Part shown: positions 32,940-44,938 of the stretch, piece after piece
Position numbering within the stretch: the first letter of the stretch is position 1
Layout of the letters: every line of letters begins with the position of its first letter
Source of the DNA: Rubrimonas cliftonensis
Lineage (GTDB): Bacteria; Pseudomonadota; Alphaproteobacteria; Rhodobacterales; Rhodobacteraceae
Assembly: GCF_900107585.1 (NCBI RefSeq)
Contig: NZ_FNQM01000001.1
Location: 496,001 to 560,000, forward strand
DNA: 64,000 bases
Direction: 5' to 3'
Made by a program: the position numbers and the translations under genes
Notes under the pieces: generated by a model
What the model saw: only the letters and a program-made list of their open reading frames with translations
What the model was told of the DNA's origin: nothing
Database searches by the model: none

Positions 32940-33806
32940 TCAGGCGACGACCCACGCCTCGCGCGGCACGCCCTGCAGGTGCAGCAGCGCGGTGAGGTCC
33001 GACCGCTCGATCAGCGCATCGGCCTCGGCCGCAAGCGCGGGCTTGGCCCGATAGGCCGCCCCCAGCCCCGCCGCCCGCACCATCGCGAGATCGTTGGCGC
33101 CGTCGCCCACGGCCAGCGCCGCGGACGTGGCCAGCCCGCGCGCGGCGCAGAGCGCCCGGAGCCGCTGCGCCTTGGCCTCGCGCCCGAGGATCGGCGGCAC
33201 GACGCAGCCCGTCAGCCTGCCCTCCGCCACTTCGAGCACGTTGGCGTGGTGCTCCGCGAAGCCCGCCGCCGCCGCCACGCGCTCGGTGAAGAAGGTGAAG
33301 CCGCCCGAGACCAGCGCCGTCGCCGCGCCGCGCTTCGCCATGGTGCGCACCAGCGTCGCCGCGCCGGGGTTCAGCCGCACCCGCGTCTCGTACACCGTCT
33401 CCAGCAACGCCGCGTCAAAACCCGCCAACAGCGCCGCCCGCGCCGTCAGCGCGGCCTCGAAGTCGAGCTCGCCGCGCATCGCGGCCTCGGTGATCCCGGC
33501 GACCTTGGCGCCGACGCCGGCGACGGCGGCGATCTCGTCGATGCACTCCACGCCGATCATGGTGCCGTCCATGTCCGCGAGCAGGACGCGCTTCTCCCGC
33601 CCCTCGACCGGCACGAGATTGGCGTCTCCCTCCGGGCCCAGCGCCGCCCGCGCGCGCGCCAGCCTTTCGGGGTCGAGGTCGGGCAAGGCCGCCTCCGCCG
33701 CGTCGGGGCCGAGCGGGCGCAACTCGCGCGCCCCGGCGGCCCGCGCGGCCTCCCGCACAGCCGGGGCCGCCGGGTCGCGCCCGGTGATGACGAGCATGGC
33801 GGTCAT
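32940..33806 (-). CDS. serB: Phosphoserine phosphatase
   Basis: The 288-residue HAD-family enzyme has motif I LLADMDGTMIG with the nucleophile D78 and acid D80, motif II LVSGGFTFF, and motif III with VGDGANDLAMVRAAGLG. A weakly conserved N-terminal domain of about 70 residues stands where other SerB proteins have an ACT-like domain. It makes serine from phosphoserine. GGAG lies 8 nt before the ATG. It sits next to cysK on the same strand (143-bp gap); both steps lie on the serine-to-cysteine route. Confidence 0.95.
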   Translation of the reverse strand: MTAMLVITGRDPAAPAVREAARAAGARELRPLGPDAAEAALPDLDPERLARARAALGPEGDANLVPVEGREKRVLLADMDGTMIGVECIDEIAAVAGVGAKVAGITEAAMRGELDFEAALTARAALLAGFDAALLETVYETRVRLNPGAATLVRTMAKRGAATALVSGGFTFFTERVAAAAGFAEHHANVLEVAEGRLTGCVVPPILGREAKAQRLRALCAARGLATSAALAVGDGANDLAMVRAAGLGAAYRAKPALAAEADALIERSDLTALLHLQGVPREAWVVA

Positions 33807-33862
33807 GGGTCTCGCTCCGATGGGTCGCGCGGCGGCGGGCGCCTCAGCCGGCCCCGCTTTGA

Positions 33863-36664
<2,802 letters not shown>

Positions 36665-37516
36665 GGGCGGCTTGCGTTCGCCGCCGCAGTCCGTCCGCCG
36701 GAGGATCGCCGGAAACCGTTCGGCTCATGTCATGATCGCCGCAGCCGAAGATGAGCGGAGGCTCGCAGGTTTCAGGAACGCGCATCGTCGCGCCGCCTGA
36801 TGGGATTGGCGCGGCGCCCGCGCAAGCAAGCCGCGCCACCCCGCGGGCCGCGCATCGTCGCCAGGCCGATCGGCGCCCTCGACGCCGCCGCAGGGTTCGC
36901 GGCTTTGACCGGCGCCCCGACCGACCGGACCGGCGCGCCGCCGCTGAGCGCAGGATGGGCGCGCGCCGCAACCGGAAAGCGGCCCGCCCGCCGCGCCGCA
37001 CACCGCCCGTGGCGCCCCGCCCCCCCTGGCGGGAAGCGTGAGCAAGGCGCAGCCGGCCGGCGCCGTCTGAGCGGATGTCTCCGCCGCGCGGCCGCCGGCG
37101 GCGCGCGCGGCGCCGTATCGGAACCTCGGATTCCCATGATCATCGATGGACCGGCGGCGGGGGACAGAGCAAGTGGCCCGCGGGAGCGCAGGCGCGCATT
37201 CGGGCGCCGAAGGACGTCTAGTCCCTGCGCCGCGAACTTCGAAAACAGCGAGACCGGCCCGCGGCGAACCCGGGCGCACCACCGCCTCGCCGTCGGCGCA
37301 CGATGCGCCCAGGCGGCATTTGCGGCGACCGGACCGATCTCGTCCGCGTCGCCGGCCGGCCGCGCCGCGGTCGCGGCGGGGCGTCCGGTCGGCCGATCGC
37401 GCCGCGCGGCGCCGCCGCCGGCCTGCGCGCGCCCCGGCGCCGCGATCGCCGCGCGCCGCCTGTCGCGAAACCGTCGTCGCTCCGCTATAGCAGCGGTTCC
37501 CGGGAGGGTTCGTCTC
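36665..37516 (+). other. 852-bp GC-rich intergenic stretch without a convincing gene
   Basis: All frames stay open for long distances because of the high GC content, but the translations are Arg/Ala/Pro-rich with no recognisable motif, and no start codon has a good ribosome site until the sulfatase at 37517. A small stem, GGCGGC and GCCGCC with an 8-nt loop, starts just after the guaB stop and may help end that transcript. A CCGCT-atagc-AGCGG palindrome at about 37484-37498 lies just before the sulfatase and may be part of its promoter. Confidence 0.6.
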
Positions 37517-39085
37517 ATGCCGCGCAAGGTTCTGCTGATCACCGCCGACCAGTGGCGCGGCGACGCTCTGGGGTTTCTGGGCCACCCTGCCGCGCGCACG
37601 CCGACGCTCGACGCGCTGGCCGCCGACGGCGTCGCCTTCACGCGCCACTTCACGCCGTCGGCCCCGTGCGGACCGGCGCGCGCGACGCTGCTGACCGGGC
37701 TCTATCCGTTCATCCACCGCTCGGTCAGGAACGGCGCCCCGCTGGATGCGCGCCACGCCAATCTTGCGCTCGAGGCCCGGCGGGCGGGGCTCGACCCGGT
37801 GCTGTTCGGCTACACCGACAGCAGCGCCGACCCGCGCGCGATGGCGCCGGAAGACCCGCGCCTGCGCAGCTTCGAGGGCGTGCTGCCCGGTTTCCGCCTA
37901 GAGGCGTCGCTCAACGAGAGCCAGCTCACCGGCTGGCTGACGGAACTCGCGAAGAAGGGCTACGAGCTTCCCGAGGCGCCGTTCCGCATCTACGCCCAGG
38001 CCGGCAGTCCGCCCGTGATGGCGCGCTTCAGCCGCGGTCCCGCCATCTATGCGGCGGAGGACGGCGACACCGCCTACATCGCCGACCGCTTCCTCGACTT
38101 CATCCGGCTGCGACGGCGCGAGGACTGGTTCGCCCATGTCGTGTTCCTGCGCCCGCACCCGCCGATGATCGCGCCCGCGCCCTACAACGACGCGGTGAGC
38201 GTCGCCGACCTGCCCCCCGTCAGGCGCATGTCCAGCCGCGAGGAGGAGGCCGGCAGCCACCCGTTCCTCGCCGAATGGCTCAACGAGCAGGCGCACCCGG
38301 ACTACTTCGAGAGCCAGGTGGACGTTCACGCCGTCCCGGAGGAGGACCGCGCGGCCATGCGGGCGGTCTATTTCGGCCTGATCGCCGAGGTGGACGCGCA
38401 GCTCGGACGCATCGTCGCCCGTCTGAAGGCCAGCGGGGAGTGGGACGAGACGCTGGTGATCTTCACCGCCGACCACGGCGAGATGCTGGGCGACCACTGG
38501 TGCTGGGGCAAGGGCGGCTGGTTCGACCCCGCCTTCCACATCCCCCTGATCGTGCGCGACCCCGAAGCGCCGCGCGGCGCGCGGGGGCGGCGCGTGGGCG
38601 CCCTGACCGAGTCGGTGGACATCCTGCCGACGGTGCTCGGCTGGATCGGCCGGGAGGCCCCGCGCGACGCGAGCGGCGCCTCGCTGGCCCCGTGGCTTCG
38701 CGGCGAGACCCCGCCGCGCTGGCGGGCGGCGGCGACCTGGGAGTTCGATTTCCGCAATCCCGCAACGCGGCGCTACGAGCGGGCGCTCGGGATCGGGCCG
38801 GAGGAATGCGTGCTGGGCGTATGGCGCGAAGCGCGCTGGAAGTACGTCCACTTCCCGAGCCTGCCGCCGCGGCTCTACGACCTTGAGGCCGACCCCGGCG
38901 AGCTGCGCGATCTCGCCTCGGCGCCGGAGATGGCGGGCGTCGTGGCGCGCTGCGCCGGCCGTCTGCTCTCGCACCGGATGCTGCACGCCGAACGCAGTTT
39001 CGCCGACGCGCTGCTCACCGAGCGCGGCGTCGTCTGCGGCGCGGAACCGCGCGCGACGCCGGAGGGGCTCTATGCCGCCCCATGA
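37517..39085 (+). CDS. Sulfatase / phosphonate monoester hydrolase-type enzyme
   Basis: The 522-residue alkaline-phosphatase-superfamily enzyme has a metal-binding Asp (ITADQWRGD), the formylglycine signature C-x-P-x-R as C51-GPAR in TPSAPCGPARATLLTGLYP, and the C-terminal metal site IFTADHGEMLGDH with KGGWFDPAFHIPLIV. The cysteine would be oxidised to formylglycine by a maturase, which is not in the window. The pattern resembles phosphonate monoester hydrolases as much as arylsulfatases, so the substrate is left open. No signal peptide, so it is probably cytosolic. GGAGG lies 9 nt before the ATG. It overlaps the TPR gene. Confidence 0.88.
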   Translation: MPRKVLLITADQWRGDALGFLGHPAARTPTLDALAADGVAFTRHFTPSAPCGPARATLLTGLYPFIHRSVRNGAPLDARHANLALEARRAGLDPVLFGYTDSSADPRAMAPEDPRLRSFEGVLPGFRLEASLNESQLTGWLTELAKKGYELPEAPFRIYAQAGSPPVMARFSRGPAIYAAEDGDTAYIADRFLDFIRLRRREDWFAHVVFLRPHPPMIAPAPYNDAVSVADLPPVRRMSSREEEAGSHPFLAEWLNEQAHPDYFESQVDVHAVPEEDRAAMRAVYFGLIAEVDAQLGRIVARLKASGEWDETLVIFTADHGEMLGDHWCWGKGGWFDPAFHIPLIVRDPEAPRGARGRRVGALTESVDILPTVLGWIGREAPRDASGASLAPWLRGETPPRWRAAATWEFDFRNPATRRYERALGIGPEECVLGVWREARWKYVHFPSLPPRLYDLEADPGELRDLASAPEMAGVVARCAGRLLSHRMLHAERSFADALLTERGVVCGAEPRATPEGLYAAP

Positions 39086-39731
39086 GCCGCCCCATGAGCC
39101 GCCCAATCAGCCGCCCCGTGGGTCGTCCGGCGACGCGCTGGCCGAGGCCGCGCGGTCGGCCGTGGCGCGCGGCGACTGGCGCGGCGCGGCCGAGGCGTTC
39201 GCCGCGCTGGCGACGGCCTTCGACCCGGTTCCGCCCGCCCTCGCCTACAATCTCGGCGCGGCGCTGCGGCGCGCCGGCAGGCCCCTGGATGCGGTCGGCT
39301 GGTTCGACAGGGCGCTGGCCGCCGAACCGGACCGCGCGGCGGCGCTCTTCGAACGGGCGGCCGCGCTCATGGACGCGGGGCGCCTCGACGCCGCCCTCGC
39401 CGGCTTCGAGGCGGCGCTGGCCGCCGACCCCGCCGACGCCGACGCGCGTCTGAACCGCGCGCGCCTGCTCGCCGCGCTCCGCCGGTGGGAGGAGGCCGAG
39501 GCGGCGTGGGCGGCGCTGCCGGGCGTCGAGGCGGCCGCGGGCCGCGTCGCCGCGCTGGCGGAGGCGGGGCGCGAGGCCGAGGCGCTGGCGTCGGCGCGCG
39601 CGATGACCGCCGGGGGCGACGGCGCGGCGGCGCTGCGCGCGCTCACCCATGCCGGGCGCGGCGCCCTGCCGCTCGCGCCCTCGGCGCTGAGCGGGGCGCC
39701 CCGTCACCGGTCTGTCATCAACAATCGGTAA
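39072..39731 (+). CDS. TPR-repeat protein
   Basis: The 219-residue protein begins with a Pro/His-rich stretch made by tandem 12-bp repeats (PPHEPPHEPPNQPP). About four tetratricopeptide units follow (for example ALAYNLGAALRRAGRPLDAVGWF and AALFERAAALMDAGRLDAALAGFEAAL). TPR units mediate protein contacts; the partner is unknown. The ATG lies 6 nt after GGAGGG inside the sulfatase gene, whose end overlaps it by 14 bp, so the two are co-translated and the TPR protein may assist the hydrolase. Confidence 0.8.
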   Translation: MPPHEPPHEPPNQPPRGSSGDALAEAARSAVARGDWRGAAEAFAALATAFDPVPPALAYNLGAALRRAGRPLDAVGWFDRALAAEPDRAAALFERAAALMDAGRLDAALAGFEAALAADPADADARLNRARLLAALRRWEEAEAAWAALPGVEAAAGRVAALAEAGREAEALASARAMTAGGDGAAALRALTHAGRGALPLAPSALSGAPRHRSVINNR

Positions 39732-39788
39732 ACGCGGGTTCGGGATCTCCGTCGGCGCGCCGCCGACGCTTTGTCAGGAGCCGTCGCC

Positions 39789-40910
39789 ATGACCGCCATC
39801 ACCCGCCGCACAGCCCTGTCCGGGGCCGCCGCCGCCATCGCCGCGCCAGCCGTGCTCCGCGCGACCGACGCGCTCTCGTCCTCGGGCCAGGTCAACGTCT
39901 TCGCCTGGGGCGACTACATCCAGCAGAACCAGATCGACTGGTTCACGAGCAAGACCGGCGTCGCCGTGAATCTCTCGACCTACGGTTCGAACGACGAGGC
40001 CGAGCAGAAGCTGCGCGCCGCCGGCGGCAAGGGCTTCGACCTCGTGTTCCCCTCTGTCACCAACGTGCCGAACTACCGCTATGAGGGCGAGCTCCTGCTC
40101 CAGCCGATCGACGAGTCCAGGGTCGCGATGGACAACATCATCCCCTCGATGGTGCGCGACAGCATCCAGCTCGGCGGCGTGCAGGACGGCAAGCGCGTGG
40201 CGCTGCCGTTCAACTGGGGCACCGAGGCGATCACCTTCGACAGCGAGGCGCTGCCGCTCGACGTCGTCTCCTTCGGCGACCTGTGGCGCGAGGGCCTGGG
40301 CCCGAAGGCGGCTTTCCGCCAGAAGTCGGTTATCGTCGGCACCGGCCTCTATCTCGACGCCATCGGCGAGGTTCCCTCCAACCGCATGATGGACGTGTAC
40401 AAGACCGAGGACGACGCCAAGCGCGTGTTCGCCGCGGCGGCCGATTTCGTCATCCGCCACAAGGGCAACATCGGCGCGTTCTGGAACAACGCAACCGAGG
40501 CGACTGCCGCCTTCACCGAGGCCGGCTGCGTCATCGGCCAGACCTGGGACACCACCGGCATCAAGCTCGGCTGGGACGTCTCGCCCAAGTGGAAGTACCG
40601 CATGCCCAAGGAAGGCGGCATCACCTGGATGGACTCCGTCGCGATCCCGTCCGGCGCCGAGAACATCGAGCAGGCCTACGCGTTCATGAACGCCTGCTTC
40701 GAGGGCGAGATGGCCGGCCTGCATGTGCAGAACACCGGCTACAATTCCGCCGCCACGCGCGCGGCCGAGTTCGCCGGCGAGCAGTACGCCCGCACCTTCG
40801 CCGAGATCTACACGCCCGAGGCGCTCTCGAACCTCTGGTGGTGGCAGGCCGACACGCCCTGGTTCGCCACCACGCGCCAGCTCTACGTCGACACCATCAC
40901 CAACGCCTGA
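39789..40910 (+). CDS. Polyamine-type ABC importer, periplasmic binding protein
   Basis: The 373-residue protein has a twin-arginine-like signal (TRRTALSGAAAAIAAPAVL) and the PotD/PotF fold: QVNVFAWGDYIQQNQIDWFTSKTGVAV, then YDLVFPS-like FDLVFPSVTNV and VALPFNWGTEAITFD. The rich aromatic content near SNLWWWQADTPWF fits a polyamine or related cationic ligand, but the ligand is inferred from the family. AGGAG lies 10 nt before the ATG. It starts a four-gene ABC operon (binding protein, ATPase, two permeases). Confidence 0.9.
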   Translation: MTAITRRTALSGAAAAIAAPAVLRATDALSSSGQVNVFAWGDYIQQNQIDWFTSKTGVAVNLSTYGSNDEAEQKLRAAGGKGFDLVFPSVTNVPNYRYEGELLLQPIDESRVAMDNIIPSMVRDSIQLGGVQDGKRVALPFNWGTEAITFDSEALPLDVVSFGDLWREGLGPKAAFRQKSVIVGTGLYLDAIGEVPSNRMMDVYKTEDDAKRVFAAAADFVIRHKGNIGAFWNNATEATAAFTEAGCVIGQTWDTTGIKLGWDVSPKWKYRMPKEGGITWMDSVAIPSGAENIEQAYAFMNACFEGEMAGLHVQNTGYNSAATRAAEFAGEQYARTFAEIYTPEALSNLWWWQADTPWFATTRQLYVDTITNA

Positions 40911-40990
40911 GCCGGCGCCCGACACGGCGCACGACACCGGGCGGGGCCTGCCGCGGGCCCCGCCTCACCCCGCCAGCGGAGGACCGGGAG

Positions 40991-42097
40991 ATGCTCGACC
41001 AGGCGCGGATGCAGGGGCGAGAAGTCGCCCTCGACGGCCTCTCGATGCGCTTCGGCGACTTCACCGCCGTGCATCCGACCGATCTGACGATCCGCGCGGG
41101 CGAGTTCTTCTCGATCCTCGGCCCCTCGGGCTGCGGCAAGACCACGGTCCTGCGCGCGATCTCGGGCTTCGCGGCGCCCAGCGCCGGCCGCGTGCTCATC
41201 GGCGGCGACGACGTGACCGCGCTGGGCCCCAACCGCCGCCCCACCGCGCTGATCTTCCAGAGCCTCGCGCTCTTTCCGCTGATGACGGTATGGGAGAACG
41301 TCGCGTTCGGGCTGGAGGCGCGCGGCATGGCCCGCGCCGAGCGCCGCCGCCGCGCGGACGCCCTGCTCGAACTCGTGGCGCTGGAGGGCCAGGGCGACAA
41401 GCGGCCCGCGCAGCTCTCCGGCGGCCAGCGCCAGCGCGTCGCCGTGGCGCGCGCCCTGGCGGTCGAACCCGCGGTGCTGCTGCTGGACGAGCCGCTCTCC
41501 GCGCTGGACCTCAAGCTCCGCCAGCACATGCGCGCCGAGCTGAAGGCGATCCAGCGCCGCACCGGCGTCACCTTCGTCTACATCACCCACGATCAGGGCG
41601 AGGCGCTGACGATGTCGGACCGCATCGCGGTGATGAACGCCGGACGCATCGAGCAGGTCGACGCGGCGAACGTGATCTACGACCGGCCCGAGACGCCCTT
41701 CGTCGCGACCTTCGTCGGCGAGCAGAACGTGTTCGAGGGCCGCGTCGAATCGGTCGCCGAGGGCTTCGCCGCCGTAGCCACGCCGCAGGGCCGGTTCCGC
41801 GCCATCGACCGCGCCGGCCTCGCGCCCGGCGAGGCCGCCGCCGTGATGGTGCGACCCGAGCGGACCGCGCCGGCCGCGAACGCGCCCTCCGACGCCAACC
41901 GCTTCACGGCCCGGGTCGAGCGCATCGACATGGAGGGCCCGTATCTCATCGCGCATCTGCGCGCGGGCGACGCGGCGGCGGCGCTGCATGTGCCGAACCT
42001 CGCCGGCGCCGCGGCGGGTCTGACCGGCGCCGTCGAGGCCGCCTTCCGGCCCGAGGACGCCGCCGCCTTCCGGCCGGGGGGACGCGCCCGTGGCTGA
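40991..42097 (+). CDS. Polyamine-type ABC importer, ATPase
   Basis: The 368-residue PotA-type ATPase has Walker A GPSGCGKTT, the signature LSGGQRQRVAVARAL, Walker B VLLLDEPLSALD and the switch His in YITHDQGEALTMSD. A TOBE regulatory domain follows (about residues 280-365). It energises the uptake system encoded around it. GGAGG lies 8 nt before the ATG, and the end overlaps the first permease gene by 8 bp. Confidence 0.94.
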   Translation: MLDQARMQGREVALDGLSMRFGDFTAVHPTDLTIRAGEFFSILGPSGCGKTTVLRAISGFAAPSAGRVLIGGDDVTALGPNRRPTALIFQSLALFPLMTVWENVAFGLEARGMARAERRRRADALLELVALEGQGDKRPAQLSGGQRQRVAVARALAVEPAVLLLDEPLSALDLKLRQHMRAELKAIQRRTGVTFVYITHDQGEALTMSDRIAVMNAGRIEQVDAANVIYDRPETPFVATFVGEQNVFEGRVESVAEGFAAVATPQGRFRAIDRAGLAPGEAAAVMVRPERTAPAANAPSDANRFTARVERIDMEGPYLIAHLRAGDAAAALHVPNLAGAAAGLTGAVEAAFRPEDAAAFRPGGRARG

Positions 42098-43280
42098 ACT
42101 CGTCCGCGCCTACGGCCGCGGCCTCGCCGCGGTCTTCGCCGGGCTGACCGCGGTGTGGCTGGTGCTGATGGTCGCCCTGCCGATGGCGAACATGACCAAG
42201 CGCGCCTTCACGCTCGAAATCCGCGACGGCCCCTCGGCGCAGATGCGCGTCGAACTCGAGCGGGCCCGCCAGCAGATCGCCGTGATCGACTTCGACATCG
42301 CCGCCGCCGAGACCGAGATCGCGCGCGGGTCCGCCCCAGCCGCCGCGCCGAGCCCGTCCGACCCGTTCGCCGGCCTGACCGGGCGCGCGAGTCCCGGCAT
42401 GGCGGCGCCCTCGCCTGGCGGAGGCGGCGCCGAGCCGCCGGAGGCGCGGATAGAGCGGCTGCGCGCCGAACGCGCCGAGGCGGTCGCTGCGATCCCGGCG
42501 ATGGCGGCCGAGGTCGAGCGGCTGCGCGCCGGGGAGGACGCCCGAGCCGGGCTGTCGGTCGAGAACTTCACCACCATGAGCCCGCTCCACTGGCGCGTGT
42601 TCGGCCTGACCTTTCTCTATTGCGTGGCGGTGACGACGATCGCGCTGGTGGTCTGCTACCCCGTCGCCTACGCCGTCGCGCAGGCGCAGGGAACGGGGCG
42701 CGCGGGGCTGCTGCTGCTGGGCCTCGTCGTGCCCTACGCGATCAACGAACTGCTGCGCATCTTCGCCTGGACCATGATCCTCGCCAACAACGGCATCCTG
42801 AACGGCGCGCTGGACGCGCTGGGTGTCATCGACCTCGAAGGCGGCGAGACGATCCGCTGGCTCGCCTCCAACGGCTCGGTCTTCGCGGTGATGGTCTACG
42901 CCTATGTCCTGTTCATGGTGTTCCCGATCTACAACGCGATCGAGACGCTGGAGCGCGCGCAGATCGAGGCGGCGCGCGATCTCGGCGCCTCGGTCTGGCG
43001 CATCCACCGCCGCGTCGTGATCCCCCACGCCAAGCCCGGCATCGCGGTGGGCTGCATCATGACCTTCATGCTGTCGGCCGGTTCGATCAGCGTGCCGGGC
43101 CTTGTCGGGCCGGGCCTGCATCCGGACTGGTTCAGCCAGATCATCTACCGCAACTTCTTCGAGGCCGCGAACTGGAACGTCGGCTCGGCGCGGGCGCTGA
43201 TGCTGCTGATCCTTTCCACCGCCTTCATCATCGGCGTCATGCGGGCCTTCGGGGTCGGCGTGAAGGAGATCGCCAAATGA
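42090..43280 (+). CDS. Polyamine-type ABC importer, first permease with enlarged periplasmic loop
   Basis: The 396-residue PotB-type permease starts with GTG inside the ATPase gene. The BPD_transp_1 domain with the EAA motif (EAARDLGASVWRIHRRVVIPHAKPGI) lies in the second half. Between the first helix (about residues 15-35) and the second (about 168-190) is an extra stretch of about 115 residues. It holds two heptad-like helices (QMRVELERARQQIAVIDFDIA and ARIERLRAERAEAVAAI) and a Pro/Gly linker, absent from ordinary PotB proteins of about 285-300 residues. The insert is probably a periplasmic coiled coil. Confidence 0.9.
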   Translation: MAELVRAYGRGLAAVFAGLTAVWLVLMVALPMANMTKRAFTLEIRDGPSAQMRVELERARQQIAVIDFDIAAAETEIARGSAPAAAPSPSDPFAGLTGRASPGMAAPSPGGGGAEPPEARIERLRAERAEAVAAIPAMAAEVERLRAGEDARAGLSVENFTTMSPLHWRVFGLTFLYCVAVTTIALVVCYPVAYAVAQAQGTGRAGLLLLGLVVPYAINELLRIFAWTMILANNGILNGALDALGVIDLEGGETIRWLASNGSVFAVMVYAYVLFMVFPIYNAIETLERAQIEAARDLGASVWRIHRRVVIPHAKPGIAVGCIMTFMLSAGSISVPGLVGPGLHPDWFSQIIYRNFFEAANWNVGSARALMLLILSTAFIIGVMRAFGVGVKEIAK

Positions 43281-44161
43281 CCGCCGCCGCAGACGTCCCG
43301 GCCCCGGTCCCGGCCCGCGCGGGCGCCGCCGCGGGTTCAGGCGGCGTGGACTGGGCGCAGGTCGCGCTCAACGCCTATATCGTCGTGTTCATGCTCTACC
43401 TGTTCCTGCCGCTGGCGCTGATGGCCCTCGCCGCGTTCAACGCCAACGACACGCCGAGCGTGACGGACTGGCGCGGCTTCACCCTCGACTGGTTCACGGG
43501 CCGCACCGACGAGGCGGGCGAGGTCGTCGTGCGCGGCCTGCCGCAGGAGACGCGGTTTCTCGAGGGCCTGATGCGCTCCGTGGGCATCGCGCTGGGGGTG
43601 ATCGCGCTCGCCATCCCGCTGGGGCTCGCCGCGGCGCTGGTGCTGTCGCGGCTCGGCGCGGCGTCGGGGTCGTTTCTCTACACGCTGCTCGTCTCGCCGA
43701 TCCTGACGCCCGGCATCGTCCTCGGCGTCTCGACCATGACGCTGTGGCGCGACGCCTTCGGCGTGGAGGCCGGGCCGCTGACCGTGGTGGTGGCGCATTC
43801 CAGCTTCATCGCCAGCTACTGCATGCTGATGTTCATGGCGCGGCTGCAACGGCTCGACCCCGCGCTGGAGGAGGCCGCGCTCGACCTCGGCGCCTCGAAC
43901 CTGTTCGCCTTCCGGCGCGTGACCCTGCCCTTCCTGTGGCCGACGATCGCCACGGCGTCGGTGGTGGCGTTCCTGCAGAGCTTCGAGAACTACAACACCA
44001 CCTTCTTCGCCATCGGCTCGTCGTTCACCCTCGTCACCGAGATCGGCTCGCGGATGCGCTTCGGCCTGTCGCCGACAATCAACGCGATCGGCGTGCTGTT
44101 CATCGTGCTGACCGTGGCGGCGGCCGCGGTCTGGGTGCTGCTGCGGCGCCGTCAGGGGTGA
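43277..44161 (+). CDS. Polyamine-type ABC importer, second permease
   Basis: The 294-residue PotC-type permease has about six helices and the EAA motif (EEAALDLGASNLFAFRRVTLPFLWPTI). The segment FLQSFENYNTTFFAIGSSFTLVTEIGSRMRFGLSPTINAIG is characteristic of spermidine/putrescine-type permeases. A disordered Ala/Pro N-terminus of about 25 residues precedes the first helix. It overlaps the first permease by 4 bp (ATGA) and completes the importer. Confidence 0.93.
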   Translation: MTAAADVPAPVPARAGAAAGSGGVDWAQVALNAYIVVFMLYLFLPLALMALAAFNANDTPSVTDWRGFTLDWFTGRTDEAGEVVVRGLPQETRFLEGLMRSVGIALGVIALAIPLGLAAALVLSRLGAASGSFLYTLLVSPILTPGIVLGVSTMTLWRDAFGVEAGPLTVVVAHSSFIASYCMLMFMARLQRLDPALEEAALDLGASNLFAFRRVTLPFLWPTIATASVVAFLQSFENYNTTFFAIGSSFTLVTEIGSRMRFGLSPTINAIGVLFIVLTVAAAAVWVLLRRRQG

Positions 44162-44208
44162 GCGGCGGCGCCTTGACGAAAGGCCCCTCAGCGCGCCCTG
44201 CTGCCGAC

Positions 44209-44904
44209 ATGGAGCTGATCTTCCGCCGCCGCGCCGAGCATGTGGGCCTGCCGGAGCCGACGCCGGCCGCCTCGGGCCTGCCGGACTGGCTGCGCGCCAT
44301 GCCCTCGACCGCGCCGAGCGCCGCGGCTGGCGCCGAGGTTCGCACGCTGAAGCACTGCCCGCCGCTGATCGACGCGATGGGAGCCGGCGTGCTGGCGCCG
44401 CTCGCAGCAGATGTCGAGGTCGCCGGCGGCGTGCTGCGCTGGACCTCCGACATCGCCCCGCTAGACGGCGTCTCGCCCAGCCCCATCGGCGTCCACGTCC
44501 CGGAGCAGGCGGCGGGCGGACCGCTCGACCCCGGCGACGGCTTCATCGTGAAGTTCATGAACTTCTGGGCGATCGAGGCGCCGCCGGGCTGGTCGGTGCT
44601 TGCGACCCACCCCGCCAACCGGCTCGACCTGCCGTTCCGGACCCTGACCGGCCTCGTGGACTGCGACCGTTTCGCGCTGGGGCTGGTCCATTTCCCGGCG
44701 CTCTGGATCGACCCCGGCTTCGAGGGCGTGCTGCGACGCGGCACGCCGGTGGCGCAGCTGCTGGCCGTGCCCCGCGCGCAGCCCGCCCTGCGCCTGGCAG
44801 TGCTGAGCGACGCCGAGGCGGCCGAGCAGGCCGCGCTGAGGGCCCGCCTCGCCGCGGAGCCCGGCGTCTATCGCCGCATGAAGCGCGGCGGCGACCGACC
44901 ATGA
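44209..44904 (+). CDS. DUF6065-like protein, unknown function
   Basis: The roughly 231-residue soluble protein carries the pattern VRTLKHCPPLIDAMGAGVLAPLAADVEV, then VKFMNFWAIEAPPGWSVLATHPANR, DLPFRTLTGLVD and HFPALWIDPGFEGVLRRGTPVAQL. This resembles the DUF6065 family; the last part recalls double-stranded beta-helix proteins. No function is established. A GTG at 44158 in a GTGA overlap with the permease stop is an equally possible start, adding 17 residues. It is probably co-transcribed with the ABC importer. The family assignment is from memory. Confidence 0.65.
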   Translation: MELIFRRRAEHVGLPEPTPAASGLPDWLRAMPSTAPSAAAGAEVRTLKHCPPLIDAMGAGVLAPLAADVEVAGGVLRWTSDIAPLDGVSPSPIGVHVPEQAAGGPLDPGDGFIVKFMNFWAIEAPPGWSVLATHPANRLDLPFRTLTGLVDCDRFALGLVHFPALWIDPGFEGVLRRGTPVAQLLAVPRAQPALRLAVLSDAEAAEQAALRARLAAEPGVYRRMKRGGDRP

Positions 44905-44938
44905 CGCCGAGGCGGGCGGCTCGGCCGTCCGCGCGCCG

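Noticed and set aside
39079-39115. Short tandem repeats at the start of the TPR gene as a possible CRISPR or regulatory array
   Set aside because: They are 12-bp units within the coding sequence, translating to PPHEPPHEPPNQPP, and continue in frame into the TPR domain.
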